Source: Streptomyces sp. DSM 110735 | GTDB lineage: Bacteria; Actinomycetota; Actinomycetes; Streptomycetales; Streptomycetaceae | Assembly (NCBI RefSeq): GCF_016482685.1 | Contig: NZ_JACYHF010000002.1 | Location: forward strand, 124,001 to 188,000 | Direction: 5' to 3' | Length of the DNA stretch: 64,000 nucleotides | Shown here: positions 50,767 to 60,060 of the stretch, piece by piece | Layout of the letters: every line of letters starts with the position of its first letter | Numbering within the stretch: position 1 is the first letter of the stretch | Position numbers and translations under genes: made by a program | The notes under the pieces: model-generated | Database searches by the model: none | The model's input: the letters and a program-made list of their open reading frames with translations, nothing else | Told to the model about the DNA's origin: nothing

Positions 50767-52544
50767 TCGGCGTCGCGCCACCGGCGTACAACCCGGCGGC
50801 CCCGAAGACCGCGACCACCCTCCCCGTAGGCGCGGCCTCGACGGTCCGCGCCTACGTCGCCGAGCTGTTCCGCCGGCACCGCCGGGCCTTCCTGCTTCTC
50901 ATCGGCGTCAACACGGTCGCCGTCATCGCCTCCATGGTCGGCCCGTACCTGCTCGGCGACCTCGTGGAGCGGGTGTCGGACCACGCCCGCGACCTGCACC
51001 TGGGGCTGACGATCGGCCTGTTCGTGATCGCGCTGGCCGTGCAGGCCCTGTTCGTCCGCGAGGTCCGGCTGCGGGGCGCAATGCTCGGCGAGCGGATGCT
51101 GGCCGACCTGCGCGAGGACTTCCTCGTCCGCTCGGTCGGGCTGCCGCCGGGCGTGCTGGAGCGGGCGGGCACGGGCGACCTGCTCTCCCGGATCACCACC
51201 GACATCGACCGCCTGGCCAACGCCATGCGGGAGGCGGTGCCCCAGTTGGCCATCGGTGTCGTCTGGGCGCTGCTGCTGCTCGGCGGACTCGTCGTGACAG
51301 CTCCCCCGCTGGCGGCCGCCGTCCTGCTCGCGGTGCCGGTGCTGGTCGTCGGATGCCGCTGGTACTTCAAGCGGGCACCCTCGGGCTACCGCTCGGAGTC
51401 GGCCGGGTACGCCGCCGTCGCCGCCGTCCTCGCGGAGAGCGTGGACGCGGGCCACACCATCGAGGCACACCGCCTGGGCGCCCGCCGGGTCGCCCTGTCG
51501 GACCGGCGGATCAAGGAATGGACCGCGTGGGAGCGGTACACCCTCTGGCTGCGTTCGGTGCTCTTCCCCGTGATCAACGCCGTGCACATCATCGTGCTCG
51601 GTTCGGCGCTCCTGGTCGGCGGCTTCTTCGTCCTGCACGGCTGGATCAGCGTGGGGCAGCTCACGACGGGTGCCCTGATCGCCCAGATGCTGGTCGACCC
51701 GGTCAACCTGATCCTGCGCTGGTACGACGAGGTGCAGGTCGCCCAGGTGTCGCTGGCCCGCCTGGTCGGCGTGCGGGACATCGAACCGGACGCGGGCGAG
51801 GCCGCTCTGGTCCCCGAGGGCCGGGACGTGCACGCGGACCGCGTCCACTTCGGCTACCGCGAGGGCGTCGACGTGCTGCGCCAGGTGTCCCTGGAGGTCG
51901 CGCCGGGCACCCGGCTCGCCCTGGTCGGCCCCTCCGGCGCCGGCAAGTCCACCCTGGGCAGGCTGCTCGCCGGCATCTACGCGCCCCGCGACGGATACAT
52001 CACCCTGGGCGGGGCCGAACTGTCCCGGATGCCCGCCGAGCGGGTCCGCTCGCACGTCGCCCTCGTCAACCAGGAGCACCACGTCTTCGTCGGTTCCCTG
52101 CGCGACAACCTCCTGCTGGCCCGTGCCGGTGCGGAGGACGCCGCGCTGTGGGCGGCGCTCGGCGCGGTGGACGCGGACAACTGGGCCCGCGCGCTGGACG
52201 ACGGCCTCGACACCGAGGTGGGCTCGGGCGGACTGGCGCTGACCCCGGCGCAGGCCCAGCAGATCGCGCTGGCCCGGCTGGTGCTGGCCGACCCGCACAC
52301 GCTGGTCCTGGACGAGGCGACCTCGCTGCTGGACCCGCGCGCCGCACGCCATCTGGAACGCTCCCTGGCGCGTGTCCTCGACGGCCGCACCGTGGTCGCC
52401 ATCGCGCACCGGCTGCACACCGCCCATGACGCCGATGTGATCGCCGTCGTGGAGAGCGGCCGCATCAGCGAGCTGGGCAGCCATGACGAGCTGGTCGCGG
52501 CGGACGGTGCCTACGCGGCGTTGTGGCGGTCCTGGCACGGCTGA
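50763..52544 (+). CDS. Heterodimeric ABC exporter, catalytic half
   Basis: A 593-residue half-exporter coupled to the previous gene. Six membrane spans precede an ATPase domain with intact Walker A (GPSGAGKST), Q loop LVNQEHHVF, Walker B TLVLDEATSLLD and H loop AIAHRLHTAHDAD. The signature is degenerate, reading LALTPAQAQQIALARL where LSGGQ is expected. With the partner's intact signature it forms the one working ATP site; the other site, made of two degenerate motifs, is presumably non-catalytic. Substrate unknown; DHA or lipid-type exporters are common in this class. A strong terminator follows. Confidence 0.9.
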   Translation: MIGVAPPAYNPAAPKTATTLPVGAASTVRAYVAELFRRHRRAFLLLIGVNTVAVIASMVGPYLLGDLVERVSDHARDLHLGLTIGLFVIALAVQALFVREVRLRGAMLGERMLADLREDFLVRSVGLPPGVLERAGTGDLLSRITTDIDRLANAMREAVPQLAIGVVWALLLLGGLVVTAPPLAAAVLLAVPVLVVGCRWYFKRAPSGYRSESAGYAAVAAVLAESVDAGHTIEAHRLGARRVALSDRRIKEWTAWERYTLWLRSVLFPVINAVHIIVLGSALLVGGFFVLHGWISVGQLTTGALIAQMLVDPVNLILRWYDEVQVAQVSLARLVGVRDIEPDAGEAALVPEGRDVHADRVHFGYREGVDVLRQVSLEVAPGTRLALVGPSGAGKSTLGRLLAGIYAPRDGYITLGGAELSRMPAERVRSHVALVNQEHHVFVGSLRDNLLLARAGAEDAALWAALGAVDADNWARALDDGLDTEVGSGGLALTPAQAQQIALARLVLADPHTLVLDEATSLLDPRAARHLERSLARVLDGRTVVAIAHRLHTAHDADVIAVVESGRISELGSHDELVAADGAYAALWRSWHG

Positions 52545-52612
52545 TGCCGCGACCGCGCGGCTTGGTACGCCCTGGTGACCGGGCTGCCGACCGCGCCGGG
52601 TCGCACCCGCGA

Positions 52613-52649
52613 CGGCACACCGCCCGGCCCCGCGCCGGGCGGTGTGCCG
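52613..52649. terminator. Strong terminator after ABC exporter pair
   Basis: A perfect 16-base stem pairs 52613-52628 with 52634-52649 around a 5-base loop, 69 bases after the stop. The rest of the gap from 52545 to 52802 shows nothing else I can name. Confidence 0.85.
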
Positions 52650-52802
52650 TTGCGCGGTCCCGATCCGGGATGGAAGGCTGGACGGGGAGACCGGTTCGCA
52701 GGACACCGGGGGACGGTCCGGTCCTCGCCGTGTGACACCCGCGCCGACGGGCCACCGCGCCACGCGATGACGCCCGGCCGCGCCCAGGACCTGGAGGTTC
52801 CC

Positions 52803-53273
52803 GTGAACAGCGCCGACGGCTGGGGGGACGACGTCTACCAGCCCGACCCTTCCGACATCCCGGAGGACGCCGGGCCGCTCGACGCCGACGACACCCTGAT
52901 TTCCGACGGCGTCGCCGACCCGCTCGACCGGGGCTGGTCCCCGCCGGAGCGGCCGTGGGCGGTGGAGCACGACGGCGTGACGGCGGCGGAGCGCCAGGCC
53001 GGGGAGACCCTCGACCAGCGGCTCGCGGAGGAGCTGCCGGATTCCGCGGCGCCCGACGGTGACGGCCTCGGCGACTACGACGGCGGTGACGGCGAACTGT
53101 TGGACAACGAGGTCGGTCGCCTCCGCTCCGGCCGACTGGTCGCCCCCGACGAGGGGACCCACGAGGACGACGAGAGCGCGCTCGTGGCCACCGACGTCGG
53201 CATCGACGGCGCCGCCGCCAGCGCCGAGGAGGCCGCGGTGCACATCGTCGACGAGGACTCCTTCCCCGGCTGA
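52803..53273 (+). CDS. DUF5709 family protein
   Basis: A 156-residue very acidic soluble protein. The GTG at 52803 follows GGAGG and gives the family start (M)NSADGWGDDVYQPD. Conserved pieces include DDTLISDGVADPLDRGWSPP, ETLDQRLAEELPD, GRLVAPDEGTHEDDE and ASAEEAAVHIVDED. The acidic, largely disordered sequence has no catalytic motif. DUF5709 is widespread in actinobacteria and of unknown function. It lies 42 bases before the L31 gene and may be co-transcribed. Confidence 0.92.
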   Translation: MNSADGWGDDVYQPDPSDIPEDAGPLDADDTLISDGVADPLDRGWSPPERPWAVEHDGVTAAERQAGETLDQRLAEELPDSAAPDGDGLGDYDGGDGELLDNEVGRLRSGRLVAPDEGTHEDDESALVATDVGIDGAAASAEEAAVHIVDEDSFPG

Positions 53274-53315
53274 TCCGCCCGCACCCCGCCCCACCGCCCC
53301 GCGTGAGGAGCCGCC

Positions 53316-53579
53316 ATGCAGCAGGACAAGCACCCCGAGTACCGCCCCGTGGTCTTCCGCGACCGGGCCGCCGGGTACGCCTTCCTCACCCGGTCCACCG
53401 CGGTCAGCGAGCAGACCATCGAGTGGGACGACGGCGAGACCTACCCCGTGGTCGACGTGGAGATCTCCTCGGAGAGTCACCCCTTCTACACGGGGAAGGC
53501 CCGCACCGTGGACACCGAGGGCCGCGTCGCCCGCTTCGAGCGCCGGTACGGCGGGGGCGACTCCGGCGAGGCGACCTGA
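53316..53579 (+). CDS. rpmE2: 50S ribosomal protein L31 type B
   Basis: An 87-residue protein beginning [20 protein letters not shown], with [15 protein letters not shown] and [13 protein letters not shown] as in type B L31. The zinc-binding CxxC pairs of type A L31 are missing, so it can replace the zinc form when zinc is scarce. Such genes are often under Zur; I see no clear Zur box in the 42 bases before it. ATG at 53316 with GAGGAG upstream. Confidence 0.95.
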   Translation: MQQDKHPEYRPVVFRDRAAGYAFLTRSTAVSEQTIEWDDGETYPVVDVEISSESHPFYTGKARTVDTEGRVARFERRYGGGDSGEAT

Positions 53580-53593
53580 GAGCGAGCCGCGCG

Positions 53594-54388
53594 TCAGATC
53601 ACGTTGAGGGCCGCCGCGCAGCCCACGCCGCCGAGCACCATGAAGACGGGCATCAGCACCTTGATCTCGACCCAGCTCCCGGCCCGGAACCGCATGACCT
53701 TCGGCGGACCCACCGGGTACCAGCGCTTGCGTCCGACCGGGATGGGCCACAGGATCGGGCAGCCGGAGACGGTCAGCGCGTCCCCGATGTCGTGAATCAG
53801 CGCGCCCAGGATGATCGGCAGGCCCAGCCACATGTACTCCTGGCCGTGCGCGTCGAACAGCCAGCGGGAGCCGTTGCCGTCCTTGTCCAGCATTCCCGCC
53901 AGGATCCAGGCGCTGGTCGCGGCGAGCAGCCAGACCAGGACATCGCTGCTGGAGCCACGGGCCGCGCGCCACAGCAGACCCTCGATGGCCAGCACCATGT
54001 GCACGAAGAGGATCGCCAGCACCGCCCAGCGGCCCCAGAGGACCGCCATCCCCGAGCAGGCGGCTCCGAGCATGACCGCCCACAGCCAGGTGTGGGTGAG
54101 CGTGCGGTGCCCGCCCGAGCGGCGCGCGTCGCCCGGCTTGCGGGTCGCCTTGTAGACGGCGTACGACAGCTTGTCGACGACTTCGCAGACTCTGCGCGAC
54201 ACCGGGCCGAACGAGCGCGAGATGGTGGCCGCCTTGTGGTCGAGGTCCGGGGCGAGCGCGGCACCCGCGCAGATCAGGGCGCCCACCAGCAGGACCGGCC
54301 AGGGCATCGGGTGGCAGAAGGCCGCCGTGGCGGCTCCGACGCCGAGCCAGGCAGCGGCTCCCGACAGTGAGTGTGCTGGTCCCATCAT
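53594..54388 (-). CDS. Membrane-bound metal-dependent hydrolase, YdjM-like
   Basis: A 264-residue membrane protein. I start at the ATG at 54388 (MMGPAHSLSGAAAWLG). The family's His/Asp motifs are GPAHSLSG, ALAPDLDHKAATISRSFG, GGHRTLTHTWLWA and ALIHDIGDALT. Several membrane spans lie between them. It belongs to the LexA-regulated, membrane-bound hydrolases (YdjM/YvsG group), with a predicted phosphoesterase-like metal site but no proven reaction. It is divergent from the helicase gene and convergent with rpmE2, 14 bases away. Confidence 0.88.
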   Translation of the reverse strand: MMGPAHSLSGAAAWLGVGAATAAFCHPMPWPVLLVGALICAGAALAPDLDHKAATISRSFGPVSRRVCEVVDKLSYAVYKATRKPGDARRSGGHRTLTHTWLWAVMLGAACSGMAVLWGRWAVLAILFVHMVLAIEGLLWRAARGSSSDVLVWLLAATSAWILAGMLDKDGNGSRWLFDAHGQEYMWLGLPIILGALIHDIGDALTVSGCPILWPIPVGRKRWYPVGPPKVMRFRAGSWVEIKVLMPVFMVLGGVGCAAALNVI

Positions 54389-54533
54389 GGCCGCTTTCCG
54401 CCCCATTCCTCGTGTACCACTGTGCAGTTGACCGGGAGCGTTGACGCTCCGTCGGCGACACAGCGTAGCTGCCATGATCATGGAGGCGACAGCCGATTCC
54501 CCGGTTGGCGCTCGGGCCAGGCAAGATGGGGGC

Positions 54534-57047
54534 GTGACCCTCATCGATCAGTTGCCGCCGACGGCCGACCCCGACGCCCTGTACGAAGCCTTCGAGTCGT
54601 GGGCCGACGAGCGCGGTCTCACGCTCTACCCCCACCAGGAGGAGGCGCTGATCGAGGTAGTCTCCGGGGCGAACGTGATCGTCTCGACGCCCACCGGCTC
54701 GGGCAAGAGCATGATCGCCGCGGGCGCCCACTTCGCCGCGCTGGCCCGTGACGAGGTCACCTTCTACACCGCTCCGATCAAGGCCCTGGTCTCGGAGAAG
54801 TTCTTCGAGCTGTGCAAGCTCTTCGGCACCGATAACGTCGGCATGCTCACCGGCGACGCCTCGGTGAACGCCGACGCGCCCGTGATCTGCTGCACCGCCG
54901 AGATCCTGGCGTCTATCGCCCTGCGCGACGGCAAGAACGCGGACGTCGGCCAGGTCGTGATGGACGAGTTCCACTACTACTCGGAGGGCGACCGCGGCTG
55001 GGCCTGGCAGATCCCGCTGCTCGAACTGCCCCAGGCGCAGTTCATCCTGATGTCGGCGACCCTCGGTGACGTCTCCTTCTTCGAGAAGGACCTCACCCGC
55101 CGCACCGGTCGGCCCACCTCGGTGGTCCGCTCGGCCACACGCCCCGTGCCGCTCTCCTACGAGTACCGGCTCACCCCGCTCACCGAGACCCTGACCGACC
55201 TGCTGGAGACCAAGCAGGCCCCGGTGTACATCGTGCACTTCACGCAGGCACAGGCCGTGGAGCGGGCGCAGGCGCTGATGAGCATCAACATGTGCACGCG
55301 CGAGGAGAAGGAGCGGATCGCCGAGCTGATCGGCAACTTCCGCTTCACCACCAAGTTCGGCCGCAACCTGTCCCGTTACGTACGGCACGGCATCGGTGTG
55401 CACCACGCCGGCATGCTGCCCAAGTACCGGCGCCTGGTGGAGAAGCTGGCCCAGGCAGGTCTGCTGAAGGTCATCTGCGGCACGGACACCCTCGGCGTGG
55501 GCGTCAACGTGCCCATCCGCACGGTGCTGTTCACCGCACTGACCAAGTACGACGGCAACCGGGTGCGCACGCTGCGGGCGCGCGAGTTCCACCAGATCGC
55601 GGGCCGGGCGGGCCGGGCGGGCTTCGACACCGCCGGTCTCGTCGTCGCGCAGGCGCCCGAGCACGTCATCGAGAACGAGAAGGCTCTCGCGAAGGCGGGC
55701 GACGACCCGAAGAAGCGCCGCAAGGTGGTGCGCAAGAAGGCTCCCGAGGGCTTCGTCGGCTGGACGGAGAACACCTTCGAGAAGCTCATCGCCTCCGAAC
55801 CCGAGCCGCTGACCTCGCGGTTCCGCGTAACGCACACCATGCTGCTGTCGGTGATCGCCCGGCCCGGCAACGCCTTCGAGGCGATGCGCCACCTCCTCGA
55901 GGACAACCACGAGCCGCGCAAGCAGCAGCTCCGGCACATCCGCCGGGCCATCGCGATCTACCGCTCGCTGCTGGACGGCGGGATCGTCGAGAAGCTCGAC
56001 AGGCCGGACGCCGAGGGCCGCATCGTGCGTCTCACGGTCGACCTCCAGCAGGACTTCGCGCTCAACCAGCCGCTGTCCACGTTCGCGCTCGCCGCGTTCG
56101 AGCTGCTCGACCCCGAGTCGCCGTCCTACGCCCTCGACATGCTGTCCGTGGTCGAGTCCACGCTGGACGACCCGCGCCAGATCCTGGTCGCCCAGCAGAA
56201 CAAGGCGCGCGGCGAGGCCGTGGCCGCCATGAAGGCGGACGGCGTCGAGTACGAGGAGCGCATGGAGCGCCTCCAGGACATCACGTACCCGAAGCCCCTG
56301 GAAGAGCTGCTCTTCCACGCGTACAACACCTACCGCAAGAGCCACCCGTGGGTCGGCGACCACCCGCTGTCGCCCAAGTCGGTTGTCCGTGACATGTACG
56401 AACGGGCGATGTCGTTCACGGAGTTGGTGTCCTTCTACGAACTCGCCCGCACCGAGGGCATCGTGCTGCGCTACCTCGCCGGCGCCTACAAGACCCTCGA
56501 CCACACCATCCCGGACGATCTGAAGTCCGAGGACCTCCAGGACCTCATCGAGTGGCTCGGCGAGATGGTGCGCCAGGTGGACTCCAGCCTGCTGGACGAG
56601 TGGGAGCAGTTGGCCAACCCGGCGGAGATGACCGCCGAGGAGGCCCAGGAGAAGGCCGACCAGGTGAAGCCGGTCACCGCCAACGCGCGGGCCTTCCGCG
56701 TCCTGGTCCGCAACGCCCTCTTCCGCCGGGTGGAGCTGGCCGCCCTCGACCAGGTCGAGGAACTGGGCGAGATGGACGCCGAGGCCGGCTGGGACGCCGA
56801 TGCCTGGGGCGAGGCCATGGACAAGTACTGGGACGAGTACGACGACCTCGGCACCGGACCCGACGCCCGTGGCCCCAAGCTGCTGGTGATCGAGGAGGAG
56901 CCGCAGAACAAGCTGTGGCGCGTCCGCCAGATCTTCGACGACCCCAATGGTGACCACGACTGGGGCATCAGCGCGGAAGTCGACCTCGCCGCCTCCGACG
57001 CGGAGGGCCGTGCGGTCATCCGTGTCACCGATGTCGGCCAGTTGTGA
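54534..57047 (+). CDS. DEAD/DEAH-box helicase with DUF3516 C-terminus
   Basis: An 837-residue helicase. I use the GTG at 54534 ((M)TLIDQLPPTADPDALYEAFE), the usual family start; an ATG at 54480 is possible. Motif I is TPTGSGKS (52-59), Ia TAPIKALVSEKFFEL, II MDEFHYY (DEFH), III MSATLG and VI FHQIAGRAGRAGF. The second RecA domain is YIVHFTQAQAVERA to VGVNVPIRTVLFT. The C-terminal 450 residues are DUF3516 (TYPKPLEELLFHAYNTYRKS, EFHQ-like helices). It resembles the Ski2-type helicases and is expected to unwind RNA. tesB follows 19 bases later. Confidence 0.93.
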   Translation: MTLIDQLPPTADPDALYEAFESWADERGLTLYPHQEEALIEVVSGANVIVSTPTGSGKSMIAAGAHFAALARDEVTFYTAPIKALVSEKFFELCKLFGTDNVGMLTGDASVNADAPVICCTAEILASIALRDGKNADVGQVVMDEFHYYSEGDRGWAWQIPLLELPQAQFILMSATLGDVSFFEKDLTRRTGRPTSVVRSATRPVPLSYEYRLTPLTETLTDLLETKQAPVYIVHFTQAQAVERAQALMSINMCTREEKERIAELIGNFRFTTKFGRNLSRYVRHGIGVHHAGMLPKYRRLVEKLAQAGLLKVICGTDTLGVGVNVPIRTVLFTALTKYDGNRVRTLRAREFHQIAGRAGRAGFDTAGLVVAQAPEHVIENEKALAKAGDDPKKRRKVVRKKAPEGFVGWTENTFEKLIASEPEPLTSRFRVTHTMLLSVIARPGNAFEAMRHLLEDNHEPRKQQLRHIRRAIAIYRSLLDGGIVEKLDRPDAEGRIVRLTVDLQQDFALNQPLSTFALAAFELLDPESPSYALDMLSVVESTLDDPRQILVAQQNKARGEAVAAMKADGVEYEERMERLQDITYPKPLEELLFHAYNTYRKSHPWVGDHPLSPKSVVRDMYERAMSFTELVSFYELARTEGIVLRYLAGAYKTLDHTIPDDLKSEDLQDLIEWLGEMVRQVDSSLLDEWEQLANPAEMTAEEAQEKADQVKPVTANARAFRVLVRNALFRRVELAALDQVEELGEMDAEAGWDADAWGEAMDKYWDEYDDLGTGPDARGPKLLVIEEEPQNKLWRVRQIFDDPNGDHDWGISAEVDLAASDAEGRAVIRVTDVGQL

Positions 57048-57066
57048 ACAACAGGAGAACCCACCG

Positions 57067-57933
57067 ATGACGAACCCGGCCGAGAGCCTGGTAGACCTGC
57101 TCGACCTGGAGCAGATCGAGGTCAACATCTTCCGTGGCCGCAGCCCGCAGGAATCCCTCCAGCGGGTCTTCGGCGGCCAGGTGGCCGGCCAGGCGCTGGT
57201 CGCCGCCGGGCGCACCACCGAAGGCGACCGCCCCGTGCACTCGCTGCACGCGTACTTCCTGCGGCCGGGTCGCCCCGGCGTGCCGATCGTGTACCAGGTG
57301 GAGCGCGTCCGCGACGGACGCTCGTTCACCACCCGGCGGGTCACGGCCGTGCAGCAGGGCCGCACGATCTTCAATCTGACCGCCTCCTTTCACAAGCCCG
57401 AGGAAGGACCGTTCGAGCATCAACTCCCGCCGGCCCGTGAGCTGCCGGACCCGGAATCGCTGCCGCCGGTCGCCGAGGAGATCCGCAAGCATCTGGGCGC
57501 GCTGCCGGAAGCCCTGGAGCGGATGGCGCGCCGCCAGCCCTTCGACATCCGCTATGCCGACCGGCTGCGCTGGAACCCGGAGGAGATCAACGGCGCCGAG
57601 CCCCGCAGCGCGGTCTGGATGCGCGCGGTCGGACCGCTGGGCGACGATCCGCTGGTGCACACCTGCGCGCTGACCTACGCGAGCGACATGACCCTCCTGG
57701 ACGCGGTTCGCATCCCGGTCGAACCCCTGTGGGGACAGCGGAGCTTCGACATGGCGTCGCTGGACCACGCCATGTGGTTCCACCGGCCGTTCCGCGCCGA
57801 CGAGTGGTTCCTGTACGACCAGGAGTCCCCGATCGCGATCGGCGGCCGGGGTCTGGCACGCGGCCGTATCTACGACCAGCAGGGGAATCTGCTGGTGTCG
57901 GTCGTCCAGGAAGGTCTCTTCAGGTCCCTCTGA
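57067..57933 (+). CDS. tesB: Acyl-CoA thioesterase II
   Basis: A 288-residue double-hotdog enzyme, ATG at 57067 with AGGAG upstream. The first hotdog has GRSPQESLQRVFGGQVAGQA and VHSLHAYFLRPG; the second has DPLVHTCALTYASDMTLLDA, with the catalytic Asp, and SLDHAMWFHRPFRADEWFLY. The end is GRIYDQQGNLLVSVVQEGL. It hydrolyses medium to long acyl-CoAs. Full length for TesB. It follows the helicase closely and ends 14 bases inside the convergent DUF6397 gene. Confidence 0.95.
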   Translation: MTNPAESLVDLLDLEQIEVNIFRGRSPQESLQRVFGGQVAGQALVAAGRTTEGDRPVHSLHAYFLRPGRPGVPIVYQVERVRDGRSFTTRRVTAVQQGRTIFNLTASFHKPEEGPFEHQLPPARELPDPESLPPVAEEIRKHLGALPEALERMARRQPFDIRYADRLRWNPEEINGAEPRSAVWMRAVGPLGDDPLVHTCALTYASDMTLLDAVRIPVEPLWGQRSFDMASLDHAMWFHRPFRADEWFLYDQESPIAIGGRGLARGRIYDQQGNLLVSVVQEGLFRSL

Positions 57934-58915
57934 GGCAGGTGCGAGTCCCGTCGGAACGCCTGGTGCTCGCTGCCCCGGCGTTCCGGGAACGTCGGCCGCG
58001 CAGCCATGCCAGCAGCCTCCGGCGTTCCCGCGCCGCTTCCGGAGTCTGCGGGCGGACGAGGGATCCGGGCCGTCGGGGCATCGAGGCGGGGCTCGGGCGG
58101 GGCGAGCGCCTTCGCGTCTCCTGCTTCCGTGAACCGCCCCGGGTTTCCGTCAGGGCCTGCTCCAGGTCCGCGCGCAGCCACCTGATCTCGTCGGGGTCCT
58201 GCGCTGTCATGAGCTCCTCGGCGAGGTCAGCGGACGGGGTGCCCGGGGCGCCGTGGCGGGGCGGCACGGGGCGGAGCCGGTCCAGACGTGCCCGCTCGGC
58301 GGGACTCTCGGTGACGGCCGCGACCTCGTCGGGCGGAAGCAGGGCCGCCAGGGCTCCGGCTCGTGCCCACGGGTCGCCTTCCGCGTCCCGCAGCAGGAAG
58401 CCGAGATGGCGGCCGCGCCAGTTGCGGGCGCGCAGGTCGACACCCGCCGCCACCTGGCTTCTCAGCGTCTCGGGTGTCCGGCCCTCCAGGAGATGGGCGT
58501 TCACCTCGCGTGCCGCGAACTCCTCGACTTCTTCGGCGAGATACTGCCAGACGACGACCCGGTAGCGGTTCAGATAGAAACGCACCGGCACCAGCAGCCC
58601 CAGTCGGGCGAGCCGGGCGAAGCGGCCCGGGGAGATGCCCATGAGCGCTGCGGCTCCGGTCGTGGTAACGAGCCGTACGCGCGCTCGGAGCGTTTCTGGG
58701 AAGCCGTCCTCTGCACGGATGCGTTCGATCTCCGCGCGCTCGACGCGGCGGCCACTGCCGCTCTCGTCACGCACGGTCCGGATGCGGCCAAGCTGGGCGG
58801 CGAGTTCGAACTCGGCGCGGTTGAGGCACAGTTCCCGTGCGGCGCGACTCGGCGTGCAGGTGGTCGGGGTCTGTGAGCTGGTCAGGCTCGGTGAGGTCAG
58901 GGTGGTTCCCGGCAT
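57920..58915 (-). CDS. DUF6397 family protein
   Basis: A 331-residue protein. ATG at 58915, with GGGGGAG upstream, gives the start MPGTTLTSPSLTSS. The N-terminal half reads as two degenerate helix-turn-helix-like units (AARELCLNRAEFELAAQLG and TTGAAALMGISPGRFARLAR). A middle section contains RVVVWQYLAEEVEEFA and RNWRGRHLGFLLRD. The C-terminal part is Arg/Pro-rich and disordered. This is the Streptomyces DUF6397 layout; a DNA-binding role is plausible but unproven. The 3' end overlaps tesB by 14 bases tail to tail. Confidence 0.85.
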   Translation of the reverse strand: MPGTTLTSPSLTSSQTPTTCTPSRAARELCLNRAEFELAAQLGRIRTVRDESGSGRRVERAEIERIRAEDGFPETLRARVRLVTTTGAAALMGISPGRFARLARLGLLVPVRFYLNRYRVVVWQYLAEEVEEFAAREVNAHLLEGRTPETLRSQVAAGVDLRARNWRGRHLGFLLRDAEGDPWARAGALAALLPPDEVAAVTESPAERARLDRLRPVPPRHGAPGTPSADLAEELMTAQDPDEIRWLRADLEQALTETRGGSRKQETRRRSPRPSPASMPRRPGSLVRPQTPEAARERRRLLAWLRGRRSRNAGAASTRRSDGTRTCLRGT

Positions 58916-59041
58916 GGTCGTACTCCCCCGTGGAGTGTGTGGCTCACGCCCTGTGCGTTCGCCGTGCACACACCGTAGCCGGTTCCTCGCGATGCGTGGC
59001 AGCCCTGTGGATAACTCCAGTTGACGCAGTAAAGCCGCAGG

Positions 59042-59455
59042 TCAGAGGTCTGCCACTGGAGTGTGCTCGGGTCGGCGGGCGTCCACCTGGAGGTGTTCTC
59101 CGACCCGGTTGACGAGCACCGTCATCTCGTAGGCGATCTGTCCGATGTCCGCCTCGGCCCCGCTGAGGACGCACAGGCAACTGCCCGAGCCCGCAGCGGT
59201 GACGAACAGTACGGCGTCGTCGAATTCGATCATCGTCTGGCGGACCCTGCCGGCCCCGAAGTGCCGGCCCGATCCCTTGGCAAGGCTGTGCAGGCCGGAG
59301 GCCACGGCGGCGAGGTGCTCCGCGTCCTCCCGCCGAAGTCCCGTGCTGGCTCCGGTGACCAGGCCGTCGTTCGACAGGACCAGTGCATGACGAACGTGGT
59401 CCACGCGCTCGGTCAGATCGTCAAGAAGCCAGCCAAGTCCTTGGTTATGCCCCAT
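59042..59455 (-). CDS. Orphan roadblock/LC7 protein (CvnB paralogue)
   Basis: A 137-residue roadblock protein, ATG at 59455. It is very close to the CvnB protein at 61288-61725: LDDLTERVDHVRHALVLSND and EDAEHLAAVASG occur in near-identical form in both. CvnB proteins act with the sensor kinase and GTPase of a conservon. Here there is no adjacent cvnA, C or D on this side; the DUF6397 gene lies downstream on the same strand. It may be a leftover of a second conservon or an extra partner of the one at 60061-64000. Confidence 0.92.
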   Translation of the reverse strand: MGHNQGLGWLLDDLTERVDHVRHALVLSNDGLVTGASTGLRREDAEHLAAVASGLHSLAKGSGRHFGAGRVRQTMIEFDDAVLFVTAAGSGSCLCVLSGAEADIGQIAYEMTVLVNRVGEHLQVDARRPEHTPVADL

Positions 59456-59547
59456 GTTCCGTCTCCCCGTGCGACCTCTCCCCCTGGCCGGAGGATCTAT
59501 CCGCCAGCCTTCCCCACCTCCGGCGTCCGGGCAAGCAGGATGGGCGT

Positions 59548-59976
59548 ATGGCACAGAAGATGACCGACGAGGAATGGCGGGCGTTCGTCTCGTACGGCAC
59601 CCGAACCGGCAAGCTGGCGACGGTCAGGGCGGATGGGAGCCCCCATATCGCCCCGATCTGGTTCCTGCTGGACGGTGACGAGCTGGTCTTCAACACCGGC
59701 AAGGAGACCGTGAAGGGGCGAAATCTCGCCCGTGACAGCCGCGTCGCCCTGTGCGTGGACGACGACCGGCCGCCCTACTCCTTCGTGGTGCTCAACGGTG
59801 ACGCCCGTCTGACGGAGGATCTGGACCAAGTGCGCCACTGGGCCACCCGGATCGCCGCTCGGTACGTGGGCGAGGAGCGGGCCGAGGAGTTCGGCGCCCG
59901 CAACGGCGTTCCGGGCGAGCTGCTGGTCCGGGTCTCCATCGGCCATGTGGCCGCGATGAAGGACATGACGGACTGA
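59548..59976 (+). CDS. PPOX-class F420-dependent oxidoreductase
   Basis: A 142-residue split-barrel flavin/deazaflavin enzyme, ATG at 59548 preceded by AGGATG. Conserved segments are FVSYGTRTGKLATVRADGSP, HIAPIWFLLDGDELVFNTGK, GRNLARDSRVALCVDDDRPP and YSFVVLNGDARLTED. In actinobacteria this subgroup commonly binds cofactor F420, which reduces a variety of small molecules. It lies between the orphan roadblock gene (divergent) and the conservon (convergent), with a terminator after it. Confidence 0.9.
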   Translation: MAQKMTDEEWRAFVSYGTRTGKLATVRADGSPHIAPIWFLLDGDELVFNTGKETVKGRNLARDSRVALCVDDDRPPYSFVVLNGDARLTEDLDQVRHWATRIAARYVGEERAEEFGARNGVPGELLVRVSIGHVAAMKDMTD

Positions 59977-59999
59977 GGATCCCTCAGCCCGTCACCGCC

Positions 60000-60033
60000 C
60001 GAGGCGTCGGCGCGTCAACACACCGACGCCTCG
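60000..60033. terminator. Bidirectional terminator before conservon
   Basis: An 11-base perfect stem pairs CGAGGCGTCGG (60000-60010) with CCGACGCCTCG (60023-60033), with a 12-base loop. It lies between the convergent oxidoreductase and cvnD genes and can serve both. Confidence 0.8.
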
Positions 60034-60060
60034 ACTCACCGCGCCTCGGACCACCGCGCC

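Noticed and set aside
49758..57374. A 2538-codon open frame on the minus strand across five genes
   Set aside because: It runs opposite well-recognised genes (ABC exporters, L31, helicase, tesB) and has no family resemblance. It is a GC-composition artefact.
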